This document shows positions 1-7,049 of a DNA stretch of 10,306 nt, piece after piece; position 1 is the first letter of the stretch; each line of letters opens with the position of its first letter. The DNA lies in contig JAAZJF010000211.1 of NCBI GenBank assembly GCA_012800475.1, positions 1 to 10,306 on the forward strand. Direction: 5' to 3'. The notes under the pieces were generated by a model, which made no database searches, was not told the DNA's origin, and was given only the letters and a program-made list of their open reading frames with translations. The stretch is from Gammaproteobacteria bacterium (GTDB lineage Bacteria > Pseudomonadota > Gammaproteobacteria > Pseudomonadales > Pseudomonadaceae). The position numbers and the translations under genes are program-made.

Positions 1-2549
1 AACAACTCAGGCGTCATCGCGTGTTCAGGAACGTATTGATTTAATCGTGTAGCCTGCTCTTTTGTCGGAACTTGATGCAAAACAGACCATTCATGCGCAT
101 AGGTAAAGAGGTCACTATGGACCCTGTTTTCAGCAAAATAATGCTGACTAAAAGGCTGCAGTGGATGCACTGTGGTTAAAGCGTCTAATAACGGTTGCTC
201 ATCCGCCAGATGCCAGCCATTGTGCAGATGGTCACGCAGCTGGGCGACTAACACCGAGGGTGGGCGCTCAGTATTATCGCGCACGCTGCGGCCAATCCAG
301 CTGATATAGAGCTTTTCCCGTGCGGAGAGCAGCGCTTCTAATAGCAGGTAACGGTCATCTTCACGCCGTGAGCGGTCTCCAGGGCGGTAATCACTGCCCA
401 TCAAGTCAAAATCTAATGGCGCTTGCACACGCGGATAGTCACCGTCATTCATCCCTAGCAGGCATACCATACGAAACGGAATCGCCCGCATTGGCATTAA
501 AGTACAAAAATTAACTGAACCCGCTAAAAAGCGCTGGCTGAGGTGATCTGAATCCACATTGCTCAGCCACGCTTCACGAGCGACCGCTAAGGTGAGCGGT
601 TCATCTAATTGCGCATCAGCACACAACAAAGACCATTGCTCACAGCCTTCAAGCAAACGCTGGATAAGGACCGAGTCTGCATCTTCTTCAACTAAGAAAA
701 AGTCTTCCAGTAAACTCGAAAAAACTGTACGCCATTGCGTATAAGAGTGTGTACTGCTGAGTTGCTGATGCAGCGCTTGTAAGGCATCTAGAAAACGTGT
801 CAGAGGGCCAATCAACGCTGCATCCAGACCGCCAACTTCATCATAAGGCTGAATACCAGCATAGGCATCACTGTCGCCCATGGCATAACCGAGCAGCATA
901 CGCTGCAAGCCGAAATCCCACGTATTCTGTGCCAATCCTTGCGGCAAATTAAAACCTTCACGATGCTGTGCATTGAGCCCCCAGCGCACACCGGCACCCG
1001 TGAGCCAGCGTTGCAATATGGACAGGTGCTCTTCGTGGATCGCAAAGCGCGCGCGCACTGCCGGCACATCTAACAAACTCATGATATCTGTGACCGTTAA
1101 GCGCGATTCAGGCAAGCGCAGCAGCTCATGCAGAGCAATCAGTAACGGCTCAGTGCTTTGCTCTGCTTGGTCAGACAAAGTAAAGGGAATATAGCGCAAA
1201 TCATCACGTGCATACTGCGCAAACACCGCCTGAATGTGCGGTGCATAACTGTTGATATCCGGCACCATCACAATAATATCGCGCGGCTTAAGGTGAGGAT
1301 CAGCATTAAAATGCGCTAACAATTGATCGTGCAGCACTTCCACTTCACGCTGAGCACTGTGGGCTATATGAAAGCGCAAAGACTGATCAGCATGCAGGTT
1401 CACCGCAGGCCAAGTTGTTCGTGTATCGGCCAGTGGACGCAAGTGCAAAATATCATTGTGCAATTGCTCAAGCAGTGTGCCCGTTTTGCCATCTTCGAAA
1501 ATATCCACGCGCTGACCGTGGGTTTTAAACTGTGTCTGGTAGGTGTCCAGCTCATCATGCTGGTCGAGCAAACTAATATAATCGCGCCCTTGCTTACCCC
1601 AAGCAGCTAACAAAGGGTGAGCAAATTGGTGCAGTTGCTCAATGGACAAAACCTCAGGAAAGCCCTCTTTACGGCGTTGACGGCGGTATTCATGGCGCAG
1701 CAATTGCTTATCTTCCACGATATCAGCCCAGTGAAACTGACAAGGGTTATGTACACAGAGCATCACTTGGCTAAAACGACTGATTGCAGCCAAAGCATCG
1801 ACCATTTGTGCCGGGAGCGATGAGATACCAAACACAATAATACGGCGTGGCAAGCCCGCAGGCGCTGTATCCATCGCTTGCATCGCTGCAATAAAACGCG
1901 GATGCACCGCTGCTCGACTGCTATGAATCGCTTCTTCACCAATATCAGCAATCAGTAAGCGCCACAGCGCCGCTTGCCAAGCCACTGTGGGCTCACGCGC
2001 CTGCATTTTTTCTGCACTGACTTGAGGTTGCCCATCGACTTGGCGCAATTGATCATCACCTTGCGCCCAGTCATGCAACCAGTCCGTGCGATACACTTGA
2101 TACTGATCAAATAAGTCAGCGAGGCGCTCAGACAATTGATAGCGTTTACGTAAATCAGGGTCATCGCCTAAAAAGTGCTGCAATGGTGCAAACACAGACT
2201 GATCAACCACCTGCGGCAAAATACGCATTAAACGCCATGTTAGCGGCGCTTTATCAAAGGGCGAACTTTTAGCAATGGTGTCCGTACCCAGCACTTGACG
2301 ATACATTTGCCATAAAAAGCGTGCTGGCAAACCAATCTCTAAGCCCGCTGCAATTCCACAACCCTGATCATCGGCTAAAGCCAGCTTCAGCCACTGAGCA
2401 ATACCGTTGCTTTGCACCAAGATATGTTCACTTTCCAGCGCATGCAGTGGATTAATTTGCGTCCACTGCACCACAAGCTCGCGTAATTCTTCTAAATGGT
2501 TGCTATGGGCAACAATAAAACCGGGCTGTAGCATCTGAGCGGCCGACAT
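1..2549 (-). CDS. recC: RecBCD enzyme subunit RecC (exodeoxyribonuclease V gamma chain), 3' part cut by window edge
   Basis: One uninterrupted minus-strand frame of 849 codons runs from an ATG at 2547-2549 off the left edge. RecC is the non-catalytic helicase-like subunit of RecBCD; it holds the split DNA and scans for Chi during double-strand-break repair and degradation of linear DNA. Family landmarks are clear: near the N-terminus ILVQSNGIAQWLKLALA (about residues 43-59), then LADLFDQYQVYR, and around residues 680-700 CTLMPMRAIPFR followed by LLGMNDGDYPR, then GDRSRREDDRY. The last three closely match E. coli RecC. Family proteins are about 1100-1150 aa, so roughly 250-300 C-terminal residues lie outside. 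The start is supported by AGGA seven bases upstream of the ATG; another ATG eight bases upstream is out of frame. It is divergent from the porin gene. recB and recD would be expected beyond the left edge (inference). No frameshift seen. Confidence 0.96.
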   Translation of the reverse strand, partial: MSAAQMLQPGFIVAHSNHLEELRELVVQWTQINPLHALESEHILVQSNGIAQWLKLALADDQGCGIAAGLEIGLPARFLWQMYRQVLGTDTIAKSSPFDKAPLTWRLMRILPQVVDQSVFAPLQHFLGDDPDLRKRYQLSERLADLFDQYQVYRTDWLHDWAQGDDQLRQVDGQPQVSAEKMQAREPTVAWQAALWRLLIADIGEEAIHSSRAAVHPRFIAAMQAMDTAPAGLPRRIIVFGISSLPAQMVDALAAISRFSQVMLCVHNPCQFHWADIVEDKQLLRHEYRRQRRKEGFPEVLSIEQLHQFAHPLLAAWGKQGRDYISLLDQHDELDTYQTQFKTHGQRVDIFEDGKTGTLLEQLHNDILHLRPLADTRTTWPAVNLHADQSLRFHIAHSAQREVEVLHDQLLAHFNADPHLKPRDIIVMVPDINSYAPHIQAVFAQYARDDLRYIPFTLSDQAEQSTEPLLIALHELLRLPESRLTVTDIMSLLDVPAVRARFAIHEEHLSILQRWLTGAGVRWGLNAQHREGFNLPQGLAQNTWDFGLQRMLLGYAMGDSDAYAGIQPYDEVGGLDAALIGPLTRFLDALQALHQQLSSTHSYTQWRTVFSSLLEDFFLVEEDADSVLIQRLLEGCEQWSLLCADAQLDEPLTLAVAREAWLSNVDSDHLSQRFLAGSVNFCTLMPMRAIPFRMVCLLGMNDGDYPRVQAPLDFDLMGSDYRPGDRSRREDDRYLLLEALLSAREKLYISWIGRSVRDNTERPPSVLVAQLRDHLHNGWHLADEQPLLDALTTVHPLQPFSQHYFAENRVHSDLFTYAHEWSVLHQVPTKEQATRLNQYVPEHAMTPEL

Positions 2550-2590
2550 AGGTACATCCTGTGCAAATTTAACTAGTGTGCCATGTTAAC

Positions 2591-2607
2591 GCGTCAGATT
2601 GTGACGC
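2591..2607. promoter_or_regulatory. Dyad-symmetric site (6-bp arms, 5-bp spacer) in the recC/porin divergent region
   Basis: GCGTCA (2591-2596) and TGACGC (2602-2607) form a perfect inverted repeat around GATTG. There is no T-tract on either side, so it does not look like a terminator. It lies about 40 bp upstream of the recC start and 100 bp upstream of the likely porin -35. A transcription-factor operator is the simplest reading, but I do not recognise the factor. Confidence 0.35.
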
Positions 2608-2674
2608 TACTAAATGATTAAAGCGCGTTGCTTTGAACTTTGCATACTGTATCGATTGGTATTTTTTCGACTAA

Positions 2675-2702
2675 TGTCTAGATGACCCCAGAGTCACAGA
2701 CA
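2675..2702. promoter_or_regulatory. Nested inverted repeat just upstream of the porin promoter
   Basis: TGTCT (2675-2679) pairs with AGACA (2698-2702), and inside it TGAC (2683-2686) pairs with GTCA (2693-2696). The repeat ends four bases before the proposed porin -35 box at 2706. That position suits an activator or repressor operator controlling the porin, whose relatives are often substrate-regulated. Symmetry is imperfect (three unpaired bases on one side, one on the other), and the regulator is unknown. Confidence 0.35.
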
Positions 2703-2705
2703 TGG

Positions 2706-2733
2706 TTTAGTGCGTGCGTCACACTATTATAAT
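2706..2733 (+). promoter_or_regulatory. Sigma70-type promoter for the porin gene
   Basis: A perfect -10 TATAAT (2728-2733) lies 16 bp after a weak -35 TTTAGT (2706-2711). Transcription would begin near 2740, leaving a leader of about 33 nt before the porin ATG. The poor -35 is consistent with activator dependence, possibly through the dyad immediately upstream. Confidence 0.5.
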
Positions 2734-2772
2734 AATTTAATCGACTTATCCGCATTCCGGAGCACAACAATA

Positions 2773-4062
2773 ATGAAATTAAGTCCCTTAGCACGCTCAA
2801 TCAGTGCAGGCACTCTCGCTGTCGCACTGAGTATTCCCATGGCTGCCCAAGCCGCTTTTATTGAAGACAGTAAAGCGAGTTTAGAACTGCGTAATTTTTA
2901 TATGAATCGCGATTTCCGTCATGAAACCGCGACACAATCTAAAGCAGAAGAATGGGCGCAAGGCTTTTTACTGCGCTATGAGTCAGGTTTTACTGAAGGC
3001 ACCGTAGGCGTGGGGGTTGATGCCTATGGGTTTACCGGTTTTAAACTGGATTCGGGTGGTGGTACAGCTGGAACAGACTTACTCCCAAGAGGTCAAACCA
3101 GTAAGAAAGCACCGAGTAGTTATGGCTCACTTGGCGGAACATTTAAAGCGCGCTTATCTGAAAGCACCTTAAAAGCCGGTACTTTAATGCCAAAGGTACC
3201 CACTGTTTCTTCTGGTGATGGCCGCTTGATTCCACAAACCTTTAGAGGGGTGATGGTTAACAGCCAAGAAGTAGAGAATCTAACCGCGAACATTGGTCGT
3301 TTAGACCGCATGAAGCAGCGTAACTCTACCGACAGTGCCCCTATTCTGTTAAACGGTTTTTCTGGCAATACTTCTAAGCGGAGTAATACATCAACACGCA
3401 CTAATAAAGGTGAAACCAGTAAATTCGATTTTGCTGGGGTTAATTACGCTTGGGGCGACACAGGCCTAAGTACAGGCTACAACTATGCTAAATTTTATGG
3501 CGAATACAAGCAGCATATTCTCAATGGTGTTTACACCTTACAAATCGATGACAAACAGTCATTAAAAGCTGATTTACGCTATGCAAAAACTAACGAAGAT
3601 GGCAACAGCGGCATCGACAACAAAGCTATTTCAAGCATGCTAACTTATAGTTTAGGCCACAGTAGCTTTGGCTTGGGTTATCAAAAAATGTCTGGCGATA
3701 CAGGTTATGCCTATATTCAGCTTACAGATCCTTTCTTGACTAACTATGTACAAATTCGCGACTTTGCTGCGACCGATGAGAAATCTTGGCAAGCACGCTT
3801 TGACTATAACTTCGCTGGTTTAGGTATCCCCGGCCTGAATCTAATGACCCGTTACGTACGAGGTAACAACATTTATATGGGCGCAGGCCAATCACGTGGT
3901 AAAGAGTGGGAGCGTGATACCGATATTGGCTATGTTTTCCAAGAGGGCTCACTAAAAAACCTCGGCGTAAAATGGCGTAACTCTACCTTACGTTCTGATA
4001 TTAGCCTTCGTAAAGTTGACGAAAACCGCCTCATCGTCAGCTACACGATCCCACTGATGTAA
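2773..4062 (+). CDS. OprD-family outer membrane porin (OpdQ-like by context)
   Basis: This encodes a 429-aa substrate-selective beta-barrel porin of the OprD family, which admits small nutrients such as amino acids or carboxylates. A Sec signal peptide is visible: MKLSPLAR, a hydrophobic core, and an AQA cleavage site after residue 27, giving a mature start AFIEDSKASLELRNFY typical of OprD proteins. Alternating barrel strands follow, with QGFLLRYESGF and VGVDAYGFTGFKLDSG as family-like segments, ending RLIVSYTIPLM. The start at 2773 has GGAG ten bases upstream. A longer frame from GTG 2710 overlaps the promoter and would bury the signal peptide. Residues about 184-217 are rich in Ser, Thr and Asn, probably a surface loop. 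In P. aeruginosa the porin beside this DUF883/dGTPase cluster is, from memory, OpdQ (PA3038). Family is secure; substrate is not determinable here. Confidence 0.92.
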   Translation: MKLSPLARSISAGTLAVALSIPMAAQAAFIEDSKASLELRNFYMNRDFRHETATQSKAEEWAQGFLLRYESGFTEGTVGVGVDAYGFTGFKLDSGGGTAGTDLLPRGQTSKKAPSSYGSLGGTFKARLSESTLKAGTLMPKVPTVSSGDGRLIPQTFRGVMVNSQEVENLTANIGRLDRMKQRNSTDSAPILLNGFSGNTSKRSNTSTRTNKGETSKFDFAGVNYAWGDTGLSTGYNYAKFYGEYKQHILNGVYTLQIDDKQSLKADLRYAKTNEDGNSGIDNKAISSMLTYSLGHSSFGLGYQKMSGDTGYAYIQLTDPFLTNYVQIRDFAATDEKSWQARFDYNFAGLGIPGLNLMTRYVRGNNIYMGAGQSRGKEWERDTDIGYVFQEGSLKNLGVKWRNSTLRSDISLRKVDENRLIVSYTIPLM

Positions 4063-4078
4063 GTCATAGCGTGATCAT

Positions 4079-4113
4079 AAATAAACCCGCACGCATTGCG
4101 GGTTTATTTTATA
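4079..4113 (+). terminator. Intrinsic terminator of the porin gene
   Basis: A 12-bp stem (4079-4090 with 4098-4109, core AAACCCGC/GCGGGTTT) with a 7-nt loop runs into a T-rich tract. It starts 17 bases after the porin stop codon. It isolates porin transcription from the downstream DUF883 gene cluster. Confidence 0.9.
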
Positions 4114-4143
4114 TGCAATATAAGTGGTTTCAAATTGAACCAG

Positions 4144-4173
4144 TTGCCGTTAGATGGCCTCTAAAATTATGCT
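4144..4173 (+). promoter_or_regulatory. Possible promoter for the DUF883/YqjE-like cluster
   Basis: TTGCCG (4144-4149) and TATGCT (4168-4173) are spaced 18 bp and lie 32 bp upstream of the DUF883 start, after the porin terminator. The -10 is weak for sigma70. E. coli yqjD and elaB are RpoS-dependent, so a stationary-phase promoter is plausible, but this is inference. Confidence 0.35.
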
Positions 4174-4205
4174 AACCTTGAGTTAACTTATGGAGTACAC
4201 CTGTC

Positions 4206-4520
4206 ATGGCTAAAAAAAATACAACTAGCACGAACGATCCTCTTTTGTCAGAGTTTAAAGCACTCGTTTCTGACACAGAAAAACTGCTGCAACACTCTGT
4301 TGAACTCACGGGTGATAAAGCTGAAGAATTACGCGGTCAAATCAACAGCAGTCTACAACGCGCACGTCAAGCTTTAGGCTCAACCGAGCAAGCTTTACTC
4401 GAGCGTGGCAAAGAAGCCTTTAATAGCGGCGAAGAATATGTCCGCGAACACCCAGTGCAATCATTAGCTATTGGCGCGGGTGTTGGCTTTTTGTTAGGCC
4501 TGTTAGTGTCTAGGCGCTAA
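4206..4520 (+). CDS. DUF883 family (YqjD/ElaB-like) C-tail-anchored inner-membrane protein
   Basis: A 104-aa protein with the DUF883 layout: a charged, helical, coiled-coil-like region (about residues 12-80) and one C-terminal transmembrane helix (about 84-101). The end of the protein is the family hallmark, EHPVQSLAIGAGVGFLLG followed by LLVSRR, with a glycine-rich membrane segment and terminal arginines. E. coli relatives YqjD and ElaB sit in the inner membrane, and YqjD has been reported to bind ribosomes in stationary phase; a similar role here is inference. GGAG lies ten bases before the ATG. The TAA is three bases from the next ATG, so it probably forms an operon with the two following membrane-protein genes. 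It follows the porin terminator and likely has its own promoter. Confidence 0.9.
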   Translation: MAKKNTTSTNDPLLSEFKALVSDTEKLLQHSVELTGDKAEELRGQINSSLQRARQALGSTEQALLERGKEAFNSGEEYVREHPVQSLAIGAGVGFLLGLLVSRR

Positions 4521-4523
4521 TTG

Positions 4524-4892
4524 ATGCCAGAGCATACCTTTGCAGACACGTCGCGGCGCTTAGGCGCTGCGACTTTAGATCTAGTCAGCGATCATGCCGA
4601 GCTGTTCGCTCTTGAATTACAAGAGCAAAAACGTCACAGCACACAACAACTGATCTGGTTGGGCTTGATCGCGGCTTCTGGCTTTATGCTATTTTTATTA
4701 CTCAATGCGTTGCTGATTGTTTTACTCTGGGATCATTATGACTACCGGTTGTTGGTGGGCCTGTGTGCTTTTTATGCGTGCATCAGCGGGCTATGCTTTT
4801 GGCGGATGAAATCGGCGCAACACAGCATGTCTGCACCCTTCAGCGCGTCTTTACAGGAGCTTAAAAAAACGAAGGAGCAGTTATTACCATGA
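4524..4892 (+). CDS. YqjE-like / phage-holin-family (DUF1469-type) inner-membrane protein
   Basis: A 122-aa protein with a short amphipathic N-terminus (TSRRLGAATLDLVSDHAELFALELQEQ region), two strongly hydrophobic helices (about 43-69 and 75-93) and a cytosolic tail SASLQELKKTKEQL. This arrangement and tail resemble YqjE, grouped by sequence with putative holin superfamily III; despite the family label nothing nearby is phage-like. In E. coli yqjD, yqjE and yqjK are adjacent, and the same partnership is seen here. I prefer ATG 4524 over TTG 4521; both lie directly after the previous stop, and there is no strong ribosome-binding site, which suggests translational coupling. Its stop overlaps the next gene in an ATGA. 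Function is unproven; an envelope-stress role is inferred from neighbours. Confidence 0.82.
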   Translation: MPEHTFADTSRRLGAATLDLVSDHAELFALELQEQKRHSTQQLIWLGLIAASGFMLFLLLNALLIVLLWDHYDYRLLVGLCAFYACISGLCFWRMKSAQHSMSAPFSASLQELKKTKEQLLP

Positions 4893-5230
4893 TGGGCAAT
4901 CACAAAAAAAACGATTCATTAGCCTTACGCAAGCAATTAATTCAAATGCGCCTTGAGCTCAATCGACAAAAAATTCGTCACGAAGGCATTATCTTGCTTG
5001 AGCCTGTCGAAAAGCTGCGTGATTATAAACACCGCTTTATGAGTGGGCGCACGCCGATGCTCGCAATAGCGGGTGTTGGATTAGCCAGCTTCTTTTTGGC
5101 ACGTAAAAAACGTTCAATTGGTAGTTTCTTGCCGGTGATGCGTATTGCCGCAGGCCTACTGCCGCTGCTGCTCAATCACTCTACAGAACAAAAAACCTCG
5201 CAGACTAGAAATCCAAGCACCAAGCCTTAA
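4889..5230 (+). CDS. Small hydrophobic protein, third member of the YqjD/YqjE-like cluster
   Basis: A 113-aa protein with a basic, helical N-terminal half (about residues 10-50, many Arg, Lys and Gln) followed by two short hydrophobic segments (about 56-71 and 80-96) and a polar tail. I do not recognise a catalytic motif. Its place directly after the DUF883 and YqjE-like genes matches YqjK in E. coli and PA3042 in P. aeruginosa by position, but sequence homology to YqjK cannot be established by eye. The ATG at 4889 overlaps the upstream TGA by four bases (ATGA), and AAGGAG at 4872-4877 is well placed, so it is co-translated with its neighbour. A second ATG at 4892 is slightly farther from that site. 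Confidence 0.75.
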   Translation: MMGNHKKNDSLALRKQLIQMRLELNRQKIRHEGIILLEPVEKLRDYKHRFMSGRTPMLAIAGVGLASFFLARKKRSIGSFLPVMRIAAGLLPLLLNHSTEQKTSQTRNPSTKP

Positions 5231-5239
5231 TGCTACACT
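5231..5239 (+). promoter_or_regulatory. Possible extended -10 promoter for dgt
   Basis: TGCTACACT reads as TGn plus TACACT, an extended -10 lacking an obvious -35. It sits directly after the preceding stop codon and 38 bases before the dgt start. It could give dgt its own transcript, although read-through from the upstream cluster is also possible because no terminator is visible in this gap. Confidence 0.3.
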
Positions 5240-5276
5240 GAGTGCACTGTTTTTATTGGTAGACTGAGGGCTTACA

Positions 5277-6608
5277 ATGGATTGGAATACACTCTTAAAC
5301 CGTGAGCGCTTAGGAAAAACCTCGCACAGCGCTGAAGAACTTGGACGCAGTCCATTTCACAAAGACCACGACCGCATTATTTTCTCAGGCGCATTCCGCC
5401 GCTTGGGCCGTAAAACACAAGTTCACCCTGTATCCAGTAACGACCATATTCATACCCGCTTAACACACTCACTTGAAGTCAGCTGCGTTGGCCGCTCATT
5501 AGCCATGCGTGTGGCGCAAATGATACGACCAGATTTACCGCAATGGTGTGAGCCCAGTGACTTAGGCATGATCGTACAATCGGCTTGCCTGGCGCATGAT
5601 ATTGGTAACCCGCCCTTTGGGCATTCAGGTGAAGATGCCATTCGCCACTGGTTTCAGCACGCAGCACGCAATGGCTGGCTTGATAGTATGAGCGAAGCAC
5701 AGCGCGCAGATTTTTTAAATTTTGAAGGCAACGCGCAAGGCTTTCGCGTGCTCACGCAACTTGAATACCATCAGTTTGACGGTGGTATGCGCTTAACTTA
5801 TGCCACTTTAGGTGCTTTTTCTAAGTATCCGTGGAGTTCAAAGCATGCCAGTGCTCAGGGCTATAAAAAGCATAAGTTTGGCAGCTACCAAAGCGAACTG
5901 CCTCTGCTGGAACACATTGCGCAAAAGCTGGGTATTCCTAAGCTGGATGATGAGCACTGGGCGCGCCACCCGTTGGTTTACTTAGTCGAAGCTGCCGATG
6001 ATATTTGCTACGGCTTAATTGACTTAGAAGACGGGATCGAAATGGACCTGCTCGGCTATGCTGAAGTTGAAGCGCTGCTCCTGGATTTAGTGGGCGATGA
6101 TTTACCCGAAACATATCGCCTGCTGGGTCCCAATGATTCGCGCCGCCGCAAGTTAGCAATTTTACGCGGCAAAGCGATCGAGCACCTGACTAATGCTGCC
6201 GCACAAGCTTTTGTGGATCAACTGCCCGCTTTAATGGCCGGTACGCTACAAGGCGATTTAGTTGAGCATATGAACGGCCCTGCTAAAACCTGTGTGATCA
6301 GCGCTAAAGCATTAGCCCGCGAAAAAATATTCCAAGATAAGCGCAAAACACTGCATGAGATTGGTGCTTACACAACGCTTGAAATATTACTGAATGCTTT
6401 TTGTGGCGCCGCACTCGAACTGCATACACAAGGCACGCTATCCTTTAAAAACAAACGTATTTTTGACTTGCTCGGCCAAGCTGCACCACAACCGCATTGG
6501 TCACTCTATACATCGTTTATGCGCATTATTGACTTTATTGGCGGCATGACAGACAGCTATGCCACCGAAATGGCACGCGAAATGACAGGGCGTTCCAGTC
6601 CAGTTTAA
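5277..6608 (+). CDS. dgt: Deoxyguanosinetriphosphate triphosphohydrolase-like protein (dGTPase, HD superfamily)
   Basis: A 443-aa HD-domain enzyme that hydrolyses dGTP (often other dNTPs too) to the deoxynucleoside and inorganic triphosphate, controlling dNTP pools. The metal-binding HD residues are all visible: H64 in RLTHSLEV, H107-D108 in LAHDIGNPPFGHSGE, and a later Asp in VEAADDICYGLIDLEDGIE (D241 or D242). The catalytic-loop H116 and E119 keep the spacing seen in E. coli Dgt (H117/D118, H126, E129). FEGNAQGFR (149-157) and the N-terminal FSGAFRRLGRKTQV are also characteristic. At 443 aa it is shorter than E. coli Dgt (505 aa), fitting the shorter type-2 dGTPases of pseudomonads. GAGGG lies six bases before the ATG. 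It follows the three small membrane-protein genes by 46 bp, an arrangement I recall as conserved in P. aeruginosa (PA3040-PA3043). Confidence 0.93.
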   Translation: MDWNTLLNRERLGKTSHSAEELGRSPFHKDHDRIIFSGAFRRLGRKTQVHPVSSNDHIHTRLTHSLEVSCVGRSLAMRVAQMIRPDLPQWCEPSDLGMIVQSACLAHDIGNPPFGHSGEDAIRHWFQHAARNGWLDSMSEAQRADFLNFEGNAQGFRVLTQLEYHQFDGGMRLTYATLGAFSKYPWSSKHASAQGYKKHKFGSYQSELPLLEHIAQKLGIPKLDDEHWARHPLVYLVEAADDICYGLIDLEDGIEMDLLGYAEVEALLLDLVGDDLPETYRLLGPNDSRRRKLAILRGKAIEHLTNAAAQAFVDQLPALMAGTLQGDLVEHMNGPAKTCVISAKALAREKIFQDKRKTLHEIGAYTTLEILLNAFCGAALELHTQGTLSFKNKRIFDLLGQAAPQPHWSLYTSFMRIIDFIGGMTDSYATEMAREMTGRSSPV

Positions 6609-6629
6609 AACACAGCCACTCTAGTACTC

Positions 6630-6654
6630 GGTTAACGCCTTAAGGGCGTTAACC
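6630..6654. terminator. Inverted repeat between convergent dgt and LapA-domain genes, possible bidirectional terminator
   Basis: GGTTAACGCC (6630-6639) and GGCGTTAACC (6645-6654) form a perfect 10-bp stem with a 5-nt loop. It lies 21 bases after the dgt stop and directly abuts the stop of the opposing gene. Neither side has a clean T-tract, so termination may be inefficient, but the position between convergent genes argues for that role. Confidence 0.55.
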
Positions 6655-7011
6655 TTAGGAGTTGGCTTTAGAGATTTGCGCATCAGCTGCTTGAGTGACT
6701 ACAGGCGTCTCAGGCTGCGCTTGTGCAGCCTCTTGCAACTGCGCTAAACGCTGCTCACAGGCTTTAAGCTGCTTGGCCTGTTTGTTGTAACGCATACGCA
6801 AGCGCTGCTGTGGCCACCACGTCGTCACGGGACCCAGAATAAGTCCGATAATAAAAGCACTGAGCACAAATAATGCGATCGGCAATTGAGAAGTATGCCA
6901 ACCGAAAAACACCAGTTGTGTTGGTGTTCTATTCTCTAGGGTAAAAAATATCACACTAGCAGCCAGCGCTAAGGCAATAATAATAATCAATAGGCGCTTA
7001 AAATTTCGCAT
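6655..7011 (-). CDS. LapA-domain (DUF1049) inner-membrane protein
   Basis: A 118-aa protein with two transmembrane helices (about residues 6-24 and 43-64) separated by ENRTPTQLVFFGW, the typical LapA/DUF1049 connecting segment, then a basic coiled-coil stretch (about 68-97) and an Ala/Gln/Thr-rich tail. In E. coli LapA works with LapB in controlling lipopolysaccharide synthesis; whether this protein does the same is inference, since pseudomonads commonly carry a LapA-domain gene right after ihfB. The start at 7009-7011 is chosen because GAGG lies five bases upstream and the membrane helix then begins at once; an ATG 24 bases farther upstream has no such site. It begins 38 bases after the ihfB stop, so the two probably share a transcript. 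The tail is less conserved-looking than the membrane part. Confidence 0.85.
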   Translation of the reverse strand: MRNFKRLLIIIIALALAASVIFFTLENRTPTQLVFFGWHTSQLPIALFVLSAFIIGLILGPVTTWWPQQRLRMRYNKQAKQLKACEQRLAQLQEAAQAQPETPVVTQAADAQISKANS

Positions 7012-7049
7012 ACAAGCCTCTGTGGTTACGCACATTATTAGACATTAGA

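Noticed and set aside
320..2164. Several open frames of 60-95 codons on both strands, including 1323-1610 and 1617-1823 on the plus strand
   Set aside because: They lie wholly within the continuous RecC reading frame, whose translation matches the family throughout; the others are overlap shadows without ribosome-binding sites.
2710..2772. Upstream GTG start extending the porin by 21 residues
   Set aside because: It overlaps the TATAAT promoter and would place a non-signal sequence before a clear Sec signal peptide; ATG 2773 has GGAG at a workable distance.
4524..4892. Prophage holin, suggesting a phage remnant
   Set aside because: The similarity is to the YqjE-type housekeeping group; no lysis, structural or integrase genes are near, and the gene sits in a conserved cluster with a DUF883 gene.
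1..6608. Anti-phage defence island built from RecC and a dGTPase
   Set aside because: Both families can affect phage, but here they are standard core versions separated by a porin and membrane genes on opposite strands, with no toxin, restriction, CRISPR or mobility genes.
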